64,000 bases of DNA from Chryseotalea sanaruensis (GTDB lineage: Bacteria > Bacteroidota > Bacteroidia > Cytophagales > Cyclobacteriaceae): NCBI RefSeq assembly GCF_003990915.1, contig NZ_BHXQ01000005.1, positions 1-64,000 on the forward strand, read 5' to 3'. Shown in pieces: positions 17,248 through 24,804 of the stretch. Under the pieces are notes generated by a model. The model was not told the origin of the DNA and ran no database searches. It saw only the letters and a list, made by a program, of their open reading frames with translations. Positions within the stretch are counted from its first letter, which is position 1, and the number at the start of each line of letters is the position of its first letter. A program made the translations under genes and the position numbers.

Positions 17248-18258
17248 TTATGAAATAGAACATAATTTATCTTTTATAAAACCATCAAGATTTTGCCAAT
17301 CAAAATCAAGTTGTGCTACTATTTGATCTTGGCGGTTAAGTATTGCTTTGTCGTATGCCTTGTCATAATAGGTAAGCAATATAGAGGCCGTTGTGCTTAA
17401 ATCGTTTTGTAAGAGACTTTCCTTGGCCGCCTTAAAATGCTGTCCACCTAATTTTGTGGTAATTTTTTGCGTGGCCTCCAGTAAATCAGTTGTGCTAACA
17501 TCGCCATAATCAGCCACCAAACGTTTAACTCGGACTTCAACAGGTACATTCACTTTAACAAGCGGACTACTTCTTAGTTGCTTCCATAAAGGTTGTGGTA
17601 AAAAAATTTTACCTATAGCGATAGACTCATCTTCTATCCAGATTCTTTTGTCTAGATCAAGCTTGATGATTTCTTCGTATAGATTGTTTTCAAATTGTTC
17701 TGTGCTGGGTTGTGCGCTCAATCCTAAACCACCAAAAGCAGAGCCTTTATGATTGGCCAATGTTTCCAGGCAGATTATTTGTTCACCTTGCCTTTTAAGT
17801 GCTTGCAGTATTTCTGTTTTACCACTCCCTGTACTGCCAGAAACAACGAGAAAGTTGAAATCGTTTTCGAAAGATTTGAGCACCTCGCCACGGTAAGCCT
17901 TATAACCACCCTGTAGTGGCTTAGCGTTTACACCAAGCCGACTTACCAGCCAGCAAAAATTGTTTGAGCGCATGCCACCTCTCCAGCAATGCACCAGCAC
18001 CTCTTGTCCGGCCGACACTCTTTCGGCTTGCTCAATTATATCATGAAGCCGTGGGCCAACCAGTTTAATGCCTTCTTTAATGGCTTCTTTAGGTCCCTGT
18101 TGCTTATAAAGCGTTCCAACAATTTTCCTTTCCGCATCATTTAGAATGGGAATATTGATCGCTCCCGGTACATGGCCCTTCGCAAATTCACCCTCAGAAC
18201 GCACATCCAGCACTGGAAGGCTTTTACGCTGAATAAGAAAATCCTGGACTGAAAGCAT
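17248..18258 (-). CDS. mnmH: tRNA 2-selenouridine synthase
   Basis: A 336-residue enzyme that replaces sulfur by selenium in 2-thiouridine at the tRNA wobble position through a geranylated intermediate. An N-terminal rhodanese domain has the active-site segment HCWRGGMRS with Cys91, and a C-terminal P-loop domain has GSTGSGKT at 141-148. The start MLSVQDFLIQ at 18258 is preferred over an in-frame ATG 20 codons upstream, because the upstream stretch (rich in Cys/Pro) does not resemble the family and would overlap the marR promoter region. The box TACCTTCG (18271-18264) lies 5 bases before this start. Confidence 0.93.
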   Translation of the reverse strand: MLSVQDFLIQRKSLPVLDVRSEGEFAKGHVPGAINIPILNDAERKIVGTLYKQQGPKEAIKEGIKLVGPRLHDIIEQAERVSAGQEVLVHCWRGGMRSNNFCWLVSRLGVNAKPLQGGYKAYRGEVLKSFENDFNFLVVSGSTGSGKTEILQALKRQGEQIICLETLANHKGSAFGGLGLSAQPSTEQFENNLYEEIIKLDLDKRIWIEDESIAIGKIFLPQPLWKQLRSSPLVKVNVPVEVRVKRLVADYGDVSTTDLLEATQKITTKLGGQHFKAAKESLLQNDLSTTASILLTYYDKAYDKAILNRQDQIVAQLDFDWQNLDGFIKDKLCSIS

Positions 18259-18319
18259 AGACGCGAAGGTACACCCACATTTTATTAAAAATTTAGTTGG
18301 TGGTGAAACAATTATCATC

Positions 18320-18327
18320 TATATTCG
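18320..18327 (+). promoter_or_regulatory. -7-like box (TATATTCG) of marR
   Basis: TATATTCG, a one-base variant of TAnnTTTG, ends 15 bases before the marR start. Its last base is the first base of the GTTGATATATCAAC palindrome, so a repressor on the palindrome would cover the transcription start. Confidence 0.5.
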
Positions 18328-18340
18328 TTGATATATCAAC
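18327..18340. promoter_or_regulatory. Predicted MarR operator 1 (GTTGATATATCAAC)
   Basis: A perfect 14-bp palindrome lies between the promoter box and start codon of marR. Its 12-bp core TTGATATATCAA recurs exactly at 18796-18807, by the start of the next gene. Length and symmetry suit a winged-helix MarR dimer, so autorepression is likely. Confidence 0.75.
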
Positions 18341-18342
18341 CA

Positions 18343-18777
18343 ATGGAAAAAGATCAAAAACTTGATGCCGTATTATTCTTTATTATAGAGAAGGTGCATA
18401 AGGCAGCAAGAAGGCATTCGCAAGAAGAGTTTTATAAGGCAGGCTATGACATTACGCTTGATCAATGGCTTGTCCTCAAGAAAATTTACGATGCCGATAA
18501 AATAAATCAGAATGAGTTAGCAGAAGCCTTATTTAAGGACAAGGCATCAATTACGCGAATACTTAACCTTTTATTGACGAAAAAATTGGTCAAAAAGACT
18601 GAGGATACTGACAAGCGTGCCTTTAATCTTTCACTCACCCCAACGGGAAAGCAGTTCTATGCAGATCTATTAATTATTGTCAATAAACTTCGCAAGCAAT
18701 ACACCGAATCAATTTCTGGAGCAGAGCAGGCTGAACTAAAAAAACTGCTCTCGAAAATACTAGATAACATAAAGTAA
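18343..18777 (+). CDS. MarR family transcriptional regulator
   Basis: A 144-residue winged-helix repressor. The DNA-binding core is NQNELAEALFKDKASITRILNLLLTKKLVKKTEDTDKR (recognition helix and wing), flanked by dimerisation helices at both ends. The ATG at 18343 is preferred over TTG at 18328, since the latter lies inside the operator palindrome. MarR proteins usually repress their own gene and a neighbour, and release DNA on binding a small phenolic ligand or on oxidation. Matching palindromes occur before this gene and at the start of the next, 8 bases downstream. Confidence 0.93.
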   Translation: MEKDQKLDAVLFFIIEKVHKAARRHSQEEFYKAGYDITLDQWLVLKKIYDADKINQNELAEALFKDKASITRILNLLLTKKLVKKTEDTDKRAFNLSLTPTGKQFYADLLIIVNKLRKQYTESISGAEQAELKKLLSKILDNIK

Positions 18778-18785
18778 AAAAATTT

Positions 18786-19319
18786 ATGCAAATAGTTGAT
18801 ATATCAATCATATTTTTTATTGCTATGCTCTCATATAATAAAGGAGTTGACTTAACAAATAGTGAAAAGGTAAAGTACGACTCAACCCAATCGGTAAAAA
18901 TTAAAGGCGTGCATTTCAGTTGGCATTTTGATGAAGATTTTCTGCACTGTAAAGTAACGGCACCCACTAAAGGTTGGGTCGCTATTGGCTTTAACAAAAA
19001 GAATGATTTAGCAGGCACAAATCTTATTATGGCAGCAGCCGAAAAAGATTTTTATAAAATGGACGATCGATACATTATAGCTGCGGCTAATCATAAAAGT
19101 ATTATTGAGCTTGGTGGTTCGGAAGGTATCACCAAAAGATTTTGTCAAGAGTCTAATGGTGTAACCAAAGTACATTTCAGCATGCATCGTTCTGTCAATG
19201 ATAAATTTCATCACGAGTTAAATGAAGGTGAATCCTACTTCATCCTTCTCGCCTATAGTAATGAAGATGATTTTGCCCACCACTCAGCCATGCGTACGAG
19301 TATTCAAATTAAACTATAA
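18786..19319 (+). CDS. DOMON-like domain exported protein
   Basis: A protein of 177 residues with a short hydrophobic N-terminus (SIIFFIAML) that may act as a signal peptide. The body resembles a DOMON/DOH beta-sandwich: HFSWHFDEDFLHCKVTAPTKGWVAIGFN, then LIMAAAEKDFYKMDDRYI and a C-terminal HHSAMRTSIQIKL. DOMON domains bind heme or sugars; Met and His candidates for heme ligation exist, but binding is unproven. The start is uncertain: operator 2 overlaps codons 4-8, and a second ATG lies at 18825. It is probably under MarR control. Confidence 0.65.
   Translation: MQIVDISIIFFIAMLSYNKGVDLTNSEKVKYDSTQSVKIKGVHFSWHFDEDFLHCKVTAPTKGWVAIGFNKKNDLAGTNLIMAAAEKDFYKMDDRYIIAAANHKSIIELGGSEGITKRFCQESNGVTKVHFSMHRSVNDKFHHELNEGESYFILLAYSNEDDFAHHSAMRTSIQIKL
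18795..18808. promoter_or_regulatory. Predicted MarR operator 2 (TTGATATATCAA core)
   Basis: The 12-bp palindrome TTGATATATCAA (18796-18807) is identical to the core of operator 1, 468 bases upstream. It covers the first codons of the DOMON-like gene if translation begins at 18786, or lies in the leader if it begins at 18825. It would let MarR control the downstream genes separately from its own. Confidence 0.65.
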
Positions 19320-19325
19320 ATAAAT

Positions 19326-19748
19326 ATGACAAACACGATTTTAATTTCACTATTAATTGCCGGCACACTCTCTCAAGGATTGAGTCAAACAGAACAAGAA
19401 GACATTGAAACGGCAATAAGGACCTTCGCGAAAGCAGCAGATAAGAGAGATGTGAAGGAACTAGACAAAATTTTACACACTGAATTTCGGTTGGCCATGA
19501 ACCAGCTTTTTGGAAGTCAGGATTTGACAACAATGAACAAAACCACTTATTTAAAAATGGTTGAAGACGGAAAACTTGGTGGAGAAGACAGGAAGCTTGA
19601 AATGCTTGAAGTTAAAGTTTTCCAAAAAAATGCATCATGCATTGTTCGTTTTACAGGATCCAAAATGAGTTTCCAAACATTTCTTCAGCTTGTAAGAGGT
19701 ACTGATGGCAACTGGACAGTTGTAAACGACCTTCCAGCTTTATTATAG
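19326..19748 (+). CDS. NTF2-like (SnoaL/DUF4440-type) exported protein
   Basis: A 140-residue protein with a signal peptide (residues 1-20, ending QGLSQ). The rest has the helix-then-strand pattern of NTF2-like cone folds: EDIETAIRTFAKAADKRDVKELDKIL, then TTYLKMVEDGKLGGE and ending GNWTVVNDLPALL, close to lumazine-binding-like and DUF4440 proteins. Such domains bind small hydrophobic molecules or act as enzymes, and no catalytic residues are evident. It lies 6 bases after the DOMON-like gene and is likely co-transcribed. Confidence 0.7.
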   Translation: MTNTILISLLIAGTLSQGLSQTEQEDIETAIRTFAKAADKRDVKELDKILHTEFRLAMNQLFGSQDLTTMNKTTYLKMVEDGKLGGEDRKLEMLEVKVFQKNASCIVRFTGSKMSFQTFLQLVRGTDGNWTVVNDLPALL

Positions 19749-19826
19749 CAGAGGAGATTTAAAGGTCCGTTATTCAGGTTAAAAAATTTGAACCATTAAA
19801 TTTTAGGACTAGTTAAATGCTTCTTC

Positions 19827-19834
19827 TATATTTG
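19827..19834 (+). promoter_or_regulatory. -7 promoter box (TATATTTG) upstream of the TPP riboswitch
   Basis: A perfect TAnnTTTG match whose predicted transcription start (about 19841) falls just before the aptamer, so the leader begins with the riboswitch. Confidence 0.65.
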
Positions 19835-19845
19835 CCATGTCGAAA

Positions 19846-19925
19846 GACAAGGGGTGCCTTTAATATTTCGGGCTGAGATTATACCCAACGAACCTGATGC
19901 CGGTAATGCGGACGAAGGGATAGGC
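19846..19925 (+). promoter_or_regulatory. TPP riboswitch (THI element)
   Basis: The aptamer core elements appear in order: GGGGTGCC (19851-19858), GGCTGAGATTATACCC (19870-19885), GAACCTGATGCCGGTAATGC (19890-19909) and GAAGGGA (19914-19920). These are the highly conserved thi-box bases that bind thiamine pyrophosphate. It precedes a TonB-dependent receptor gene, predicting repression when TPP is plentiful. Confidence 0.95.
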
Positions 19926-19946
19926 AATTCCGATGGCCATCGGATA

Positions 19947-20003
19947 AACGTAAGCAGGAGTGCATTCCCCGATGTACTCGTATGCATCACGTTAAATTTT
20001 TTT
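19947..20003 (+). terminator. Riboswitch expression platform: terminator-like hairpin
   Basis: A stem made of AACGT/ACGTT (19947-19951 with 19989-19993), a short GCA/TGC pairing, and GAGTGCAT/ATGTACTC (19958-19965 with 19972-19979, one GU pair) is followed by seven T (19997-20003). The T run ends 5 bases before the receptor start codon. A separate palindrome CCGATGGCCATCGG (19930-19943) lies between it and the aptamer. Premature termination is the likely switch. Confidence 0.65.
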
Positions 20004-20008
20004 AAACA

Positions 20009-22459
20009 ATGTTAAACATGTTAAAAGTGGCAGCCTTGTTATTAGTGCTCACCACCAGCGCTTATGCGCAAAGTTTTCGCGGCCTTGTACGCGATGGAAA
20101 AACCAAACAAGTGCTGATTGGTGCAACCATTCAATTACAAGAAAGCAAACGCTATTTTGTAACCAACGAACAAGGTTATTTCTGGGTAGATAAACTCCTG
20201 GAAGGCCAGCATACTTTTGTTGTCAAGTTTCTTGGTTACGAGGACCTTACCAAAACAGTAGTGTATAAAATTGGTAATACGGAGGTATTCGACCTCAAAG
20301 AGAGTTTTGTACTTACGGATGAAGTCGTTATTCGCTCAACTCGTGCAGACGAAAATTCGCCAACTACCTTTACCAACATTGATAAGGCGACATTGGAAAA
20401 ACAAAACTTCGGACAAGACATGCCTTTTGTTTTAAACTGGACGCCTTCGCTAGTCACCACTTCAGATGCTGGCGCAGGTGTGGGTTACACAGGAGTGCGC
20501 ATCCGTGGAAGCGATGCAACCCGAATAAACGTAACCATTAATGGTATTCCTTATAACGACAGTGAATCACAAGGAACCTTTTGGGTGAATTTACCCGACA
20601 TTGCCTCTTCAACACAAAGCGTACAGATACAACGTGGTGTTGGCACTTCGACTAATGGAGGCAGTGCGTTTGGTGCTTCTATCAATTTAGAAACAAATGG
20701 TAAACAGGAAGCAGCGCATGCGGAATTATTAAATTCATTCGGCTCATTTGGCACGCGTAGACACACCCTGGGTTTTGGCACAGGCTTGTTAAAGAATAAA
20801 TTTTCTTTTGATGGTCGCTTGTCACAAATTCTTTCAGACGGATTTATTGATCGTGCCAGCTCTGATTTAAAATCTTATTATTTTTCTGGTGCTTACTATG
20901 CAGATAAAACCATCATCAGAGCACTGGCTTTCGGTGGTAAAGAAAGAACTTACCAAAGCTGGTATGGTGTACCGGAGTCGCGCCTGAATAATGATGCGGA
21001 TGCGATGGAAACAACCGTGAGCAATGAAGGATGGAACACTGCACAACGCGCTAATCTCTTTAACTCTAATAGTCGAACATTCAATCCATACACGTACGAA
21101 AATCAGGTGGATGATTATGCTCAATACCATCATCAACTTCATGTGTCGCAGCAGTTGTCTCCTGCATTGACGGGAAACATTTCGCTGCATTATACCAGAG
21201 GCAAAGGTTTTTATGAAGAGTTCCGCTACAATGAAGATTTCGAAGATTATGGTTTGAGTCCGACTATTGTTAATGGTAATACGGTTGAATCGTCTGATCT
21301 TATCCGCAGACGTTGGCTGGATAATCATTTTTATGGCGCAACGTATTCGCTAAGCTACGATGTAGACAGGTTAAGCCTTGTATGGGGAGGTGCCTGGAAT
21401 CGTTATGTTGGCGATCATTTCGGAGAAATTCTTTCATCAGCTGTGCCTAATGTTTCTGCTGGTTATAGATACTATTTTAATATAGGTGACAAGCATGATT
21501 TTAATTCTTTTATCAAAACGAATTACGAAGTGACTGATAAAGTAAATGCCTACATCGATTTGCAATACAGGGGTGTTAGTTATAAAACCAGTGGCAAGGA
21601 AAATGATCAGTTTGATTTTGTAGTGGATGAAGATTTTAACTTCTTCAATCCGAAAGCAGGGGTACAAGTTTCTCTTCGCGATCGTGAACTAGTGTATGCA
21701 TCATTTGCTATAGCCAACAAAGAACCTGTTCGCAATGACTTTATCGATAATTTAGGATCAACACCCAAATATGAGAATTTACAAAATGTAGAATTAGGCT
21801 ACCGCTACGCAAATGATAAACTGGCGCTGAATGTAAATTACTATTACATGAATTACAGAGATCAGTTAGTATTAACGGGCGCACTTAATGATGTAGGTGC
21901 AAACATTCGTACTAATGTAGACAGAAGTTACAGAACCGGAATAGAGTTTGAATTTGGTTATCAACTTAGCAATAAATTCAGGTGGAATGCTAACGCCACC
22001 TTTAGCCAGAACAAGATTCGTGATTTCAATGAAGTACTATATGATTACGGTGTAAACTTTGATGAGTACAATGAGGTAGTGAATACCTACGAAAACACAG
22101 ACATATCTTTTTCACCAAGTGTAATTGCGGGATCAGTTTTTTCTTATGCGCCATTTGCCAATGCCGAAGTTTCGCTCTTAACTAAATATGTTGGCAAGCA
22201 ATATCTCGACAACACCAGCAATGAGCAGCGCAGTATTGATGCTTTCCTGGTGAACGATATCCGGTTTACCTATACATGGAGACCATCTTTTGTTAGAGAA
22301 ATTGGCTTTAGTTTACTCATTAATAACTTACTGAATGAGGAGTATGAATCTAACGGCTATACCTATGGGTATTCAGGTGGGGGGCAGGCATTCCGGGAGA
22401 ACTATTATTACCCACAGGCCGGGACTAACTTTTTAGCTATGCTAAGCATAAAACTATAA
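20009..22459 (+). CDS. TonB-dependent outer-membrane receptor, predicted thiamine transporter
   Basis: An 816-residue receptor. Residues 1-21 are a signal peptide (ending AYAQS). A carboxypeptidase-regulatory-like domain follows (FRGLVRDGKTKQVLIGATIQL). The plug domain covers about 115-235 (GVRIRGSDATRINVTINGIPYND; IQRGVGTSTNGGSAFGASINLET), and a 22-strand-type barrel ends in FLAMLSIKL with a TonB-receptor C-terminus. A TPP riboswitch directly upstream makes thiamine or a phosphate ester the likely substrate, as proposed for TPP-regulated outer-membrane receptors of Bacteroidota. The inner-membrane partner is not in the window. Confidence 0.92.
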   Translation: MLNMLKVAALLLVLTTSAYAQSFRGLVRDGKTKQVLIGATIQLQESKRYFVTNEQGYFWVDKLLEGQHTFVVKFLGYEDLTKTVVYKIGNTEVFDLKESFVLTDEVVIRSTRADENSPTTFTNIDKATLEKQNFGQDMPFVLNWTPSLVTTSDAGAGVGYTGVRIRGSDATRINVTINGIPYNDSESQGTFWVNLPDIASSTQSVQIQRGVGTSTNGGSAFGASINLETNGKQEAAHAELLNSFGSFGTRRHTLGFGTGLLKNKFSFDGRLSQILSDGFIDRASSDLKSYYFSGAYYADKTIIRALAFGGKERTYQSWYGVPESRLNNDADAMETTVSNEGWNTAQRANLFNSNSRTFNPYTYENQVDDYAQYHHQLHVSQQLSPALTGNISLHYTRGKGFYEEFRYNEDFEDYGLSPTIVNGNTVESSDLIRRRWLDNHFYGATYSLSYDVDRLSLVWGGAWNRYVGDHFGEILSSAVPNVSAGYRYYFNIGDKHDFNSFIKTNYEVTDKVNAYIDLQYRGVSYKTSGKENDQFDFVVDEDFNFFNPKAGVQVSLRDRELVYASFAIANKEPVRNDFIDNLGSTPKYENLQNVELGYRYANDKLALNVNYYYMNYRDQLVLTGALNDVGANIRTNVDRSYRTGIEFEFGYQLSNKFRWNANATFSQNKIRDFNEVLYDYGVNFDEYNEVVNTYENTDISFSPSVIAGSVFSYAPFANAEVSLLTKYVGKQYLDNTSNEQRSIDAFLVNDIRFTYTWRPSFVREIGFSLLINNLLNEEYESNGYTYGYSGGGQAFRENYYYPQAGTNFLAMLSIKL

Positions 22460-22533
22460 GAATAGGCCTTACAAAGGTTGTTGAAACCCCAATTATGTTC
22501 AAGATTGGACTATGTGGTTAGAAAGCAGGGTGC

Positions 22534-22541
22534 TATCTTTG
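22534..22541 (+). promoter_or_regulatory. -7 promoter box (TATCTTTG) of the UbiA gene
   Basis: A perfect TAnnTTTG match that ends 4 bases before the start codon at 22546. No later in-frame ATG gives a sensible UbiA start, so the mRNA is probably leaderless. Confidence 0.5.
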
Positions 22542-22545
22542 GCGG

Positions 22546-23382
22546 ATGGCATCCTTCTTTCAATCGCTTTTGCGACTGACACGATTTACTAATCTTTTGA
22601 TTATTGGCTTAGCGCAATACTTCACTGCGTATTTTCTAGTAGATGCCACAACCTTAACAGACATCAGGCTTTTAATACTTACATCTTCAACCGTTTTAAT
22701 TGCAGCGGCTGGTTATATCATCAATGATTATTATGATATAAAAATAGATTACATAAATAAGCCGGAGCGTGTTATTATTGGTAAAGCCATCCCACGAAGA
22801 TTCGCCATTTTGTTTCACACCTTGTTTTCATTTGCCGGAATAGCATTAGGGTATTATCTGGGTTGGCAAATTGCATTAATCAATTTTCTATCGGCCTTCT
22901 TGTTATGGTGGTACTCTAACAACTTAAAGAGACTGCCTTTTGTGGGTAATTTTTCTATTGCCTTGCTTACAGGCACTTCAATATATATGGTGGCACTTTT
23001 GTTTGGGGGTGATGATACACTCATTATTATTTATTCATCCTTTGCGTTTTTTATGACGTTAGTACGTGAAATCATAAAAGATATGGAGGACTTGAAAGGT
23101 GACAGCACTTTTGGCTGTAAAACATTACCTATAGTTTGGGGCTTCCGCAAAACCAAACAGTTCTTATATGCTGTCGTTTTTATTTTTTGCATGACAGTAC
23201 TCATACTCGATTTGCTATTTACAGCATTGCCAAGTGTATACTTTGTGCTCTTTTTATTTGCACCTCTGGTATGGATGGTTTTGCGCCTCTACCGTGCTGA
23301 TACTGTAAAAGAATTTGAATGGATTAGCACTTTTTGTAAAGTAATAATGCTCTTGGGAATTCTTAGCATGTCATTATTGTGA
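22546..23382 (+). CDS. UbiA family prenyltransferase (geranylgeranylglycerol-phosphate geranylgeranyltransferase-like)
   Basis: A 278-residue integral membrane protein with eight to nine spans. The two Asp-rich motifs that bind the prenyl diphosphate through magnesium are NDYYDIKID at 60-68 and DMEDLKGD at 179-186. UbiA enzymes attach isoprenoid chains to aromatic or glycerol-phosphate acceptors. A geranylgeranylglyceryl phosphate synthase homologue 1.4 kb downstream supports a role as the second enzyme of archaeal-type ether lipid synthesis. A quinone or heme acceptor cannot be excluded from sequence alone. Confidence 0.85.
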   Translation: MASFFQSLLRLTRFTNLLIIGLAQYFTAYFLVDATTLTDIRLLILTSSTVLIAAAGYIINDYYDIKIDYINKPERVIIGKAIPRRFAILFHTLFSFAGIALGYYLGWQIALINFLSAFLLWWYSNNLKRLPFVGNFSIALLTGTSIYMVALLFGGDDTLIIIYSSFAFFMTLVREIIKDMEDLKGDSTFGCKTLPIVWGFRKTKQFLYAVVFIFCMTVLILDLLFTALPSVYFVLFLFAPLVWMVLRLYRADTVKEFEWISTFCKVIMLLGILSMSLL

Positions 23383-23392
23383 TGTTGGTGTA

Positions 23393-23968
23393 ATGAAAAA
23401 ATTCAGGCTGGCAATTTTTGCATCCGGTAGTGGTAGTAATGCTGAACGTATTTGTCAGTATTTTTTAAATCATGACACAATTGAGGTTGTTCTTATTTTA
23501 AGTAACAATGAAAAGGCAGCTGTTTTAGAAAAAGCCAAAAGGCTTAATATTACAGCAGTTCATTTTAACAAAGAAGAATTTAAGGCTGGGGGGCGTGTTG
23601 AGAACGTATTGGTCGACAATGAAATTAGTCATGTTGTACTCGCTGGTTTTTTATGGCTTGTCCCCGCGTTTCTTATTCAGCGTTTTCCAAATCGAATAGT
23701 GAATATTCATCCCGCTCTATTACCCAAATACGGTGGTAAGGGCATGTACGGGCGACATGTACATGAAGCTGTGCAAAATTCCGGAGACCGTGAAACGGGC
23801 ATCACTATACACCTGGTCAATGAAAAATTTGATGAAGGTAAACACCTTTTTCAAGCGGCATGTGCCATTCAACCTACAGATACAGTGCAAGACATAGCCG
23901 TCAGGGTGCAAGTACTAGAACATAAACACTACCCTGTTGTTATCGAGCAGTGGCTCCAAAACGGCTGA
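23393..23968 (+). CDS. purN: Phosphoribosylglycinamide formyltransferase
   Basis: A 191-residue enzyme that formylates GAR with 10-formyltetrahydrofolate in purine synthesis. It has the N-terminal ribonucleotide loop FASGSGSNAERI and the catalytic triad positions Asn104 and His106 (NIHPALLP) and Asp147 (VNEKFDEG). Length is normal. It starts 10 bases after the UbiA gene, so it is probably on the same transcript although functionally unrelated. Confidence 0.96.
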   Translation: MKKFRLAIFASGSGSNAERICQYFLNHDTIEVVLILSNNEKAAVLEKAKRLNITAVHFNKEEFKAGGRVENVLVDNEISHVVLAGFLWLVPAFLIQRFPNRIVNIHPALLPKYGGKGMYGRHVHEAVQNSGDRETGITIHLVNEKFDEGKHLFQAACAIQPTDTVQDIAVRVQVLEHKHYPVVIEQWLQNG

Positions 23969-24032
23969 TTTTTTTAAAATCTCCTCTTCCAGACCTTCAA
24001 AATATCAAGGCACTTTTTCCTATCTTGCACTA

Positions 24033-24380
24033 ATGTGGAAGGAATCAATCTTAAAACTATTAAAGCTTGATGGCTTGGTAGCCAATTTAACCGGCTATGT
24101 GGAAACACGTGTCGAGCTGATGAAGCTTGAGATCAAAGAAGAAATCGCAAAATCGCTGGCTAAGTTGAGTGTGTTGGTGATAGTGATTGCTTCGCTCTCT
24201 TTATTTGTTCTATTCTTCAGTGTATCTATTGCTTTATTGATAGGGGAGTACTTAGGTTTTTTTGAGGGCTTTTTGATTGTATCTGGTTTCTATTTTCTGA
24301 TTGCTGTATTAGTATTGTTGATGCGCAAAAGCCTGAGTGAAACCATGGAGAAAAAATTAATGGAAAAAATTAAAGAATAA
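24033..24380 (+). CDS. Phage-holin-like membrane protein (holin X / Actinobacterial holin type)
   Basis: A 115-residue protein with an amphipathic N-terminal helix (ETRVELMKLEIKEEIAKSLAKL) followed by two membrane spans and a basic tail. This is the layout of PF07332-type holin-like proteins, chromosomal membrane proteins not linked to lysis. The ATG at 24033 is chosen since the upstream in-frame extension (from 23937) overlaps the end of purN and is Ser-rich with no family match. It is followed 1 base later by the next gene. Confidence 0.75.
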   Translation: MWKESILKLLKLDGLVANLTGYVETRVELMKLEIKEEIAKSLAKLSVLVIVIASLSLFVLFFSVSIALLIGEYLGFFEGFLIVSGFYFLIAVLVLLMRKSLSETMEKKLMEKIKE

Positions 24381-24381
24381 T

Positions 24382-24804
24382 ATGGAATTGTTGGAGTCAG
24401 ACGATCCTAAGTCACAATTGCTTCGCAAAGCACAACAACAGAAGGATGCCCTTCATGGTGAAGTAAAATTATTGTCTGATAAAACTGAGAAAGTTGTTAA
24501 AACAGCGCTGGTTGTAGGCGGTGCCCTGGCTGCCACTTACCTAATCTACAAGCTGCTTTCTAATGATGGTGGTGCTAAAAAGAAAAAGAAAGTAAAGTTA
24601 GTGCGTGCCAGTACCCGTGAAGAAGAGGATGACCAGGAACAAGTGGTAGTAAGAGAATCACCCTTCAGTGCTATTATAAATAAACTGGGTATAGTGTTGG
24701 CTACACAAGCCTCGGCATTTCTACTTTCGTTAGCCAAAGAGAAGATAGGAGAGTACTTGGAGAAAAGAGAGGAAGAAAAAGCTAAAGATGCCGACAATCT
24801 TTGA
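24382..24804 (+). CDS. Hypothetical small membrane-associated protein
   Basis: A 140-residue protein of unknown function. An N-terminal coiled segment precedes one probable membrane span (ALVVGGALAATYLIYKLL, near 38-58), then a poly-Lys/acid-rich stretch, and a second amphipathic or hydrophobic helix near 95-115 (LGIVLATQASAFLLSLAKE) with a charged tail. Together with the preceding holin-like protein it looks like a two-protein membrane pair, since both genes are adjacent and membrane-located. Its last 17 bases overlap the GGGPS gene in another frame. Confidence 0.6.
   Translation: MELLESDDPKSQLLRKAQQQKDALHGEVKLLSDKTEKVVKTALVVGGALAATYLIYKLLSNDGGAKKKKKVKLVRASTREEEDDQEQVVVRESPFSAIINKLGIVLATQASAFLLSLAKEKIGEYLEKREEEKAKDADNL

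Noticed and set aside
20867..21328. A 153-codon reading frame antisense to the TonB receptor
   Set aside because: It is fully inside the barrel region of the receptor; its residue pattern is that of a shadow frame.
24033..24380. Holin-like proteins (here and at 45355) as signs of a prophage
   Set aside because: No other phage gene is present, and both families are common chromosomal membrane proteins.
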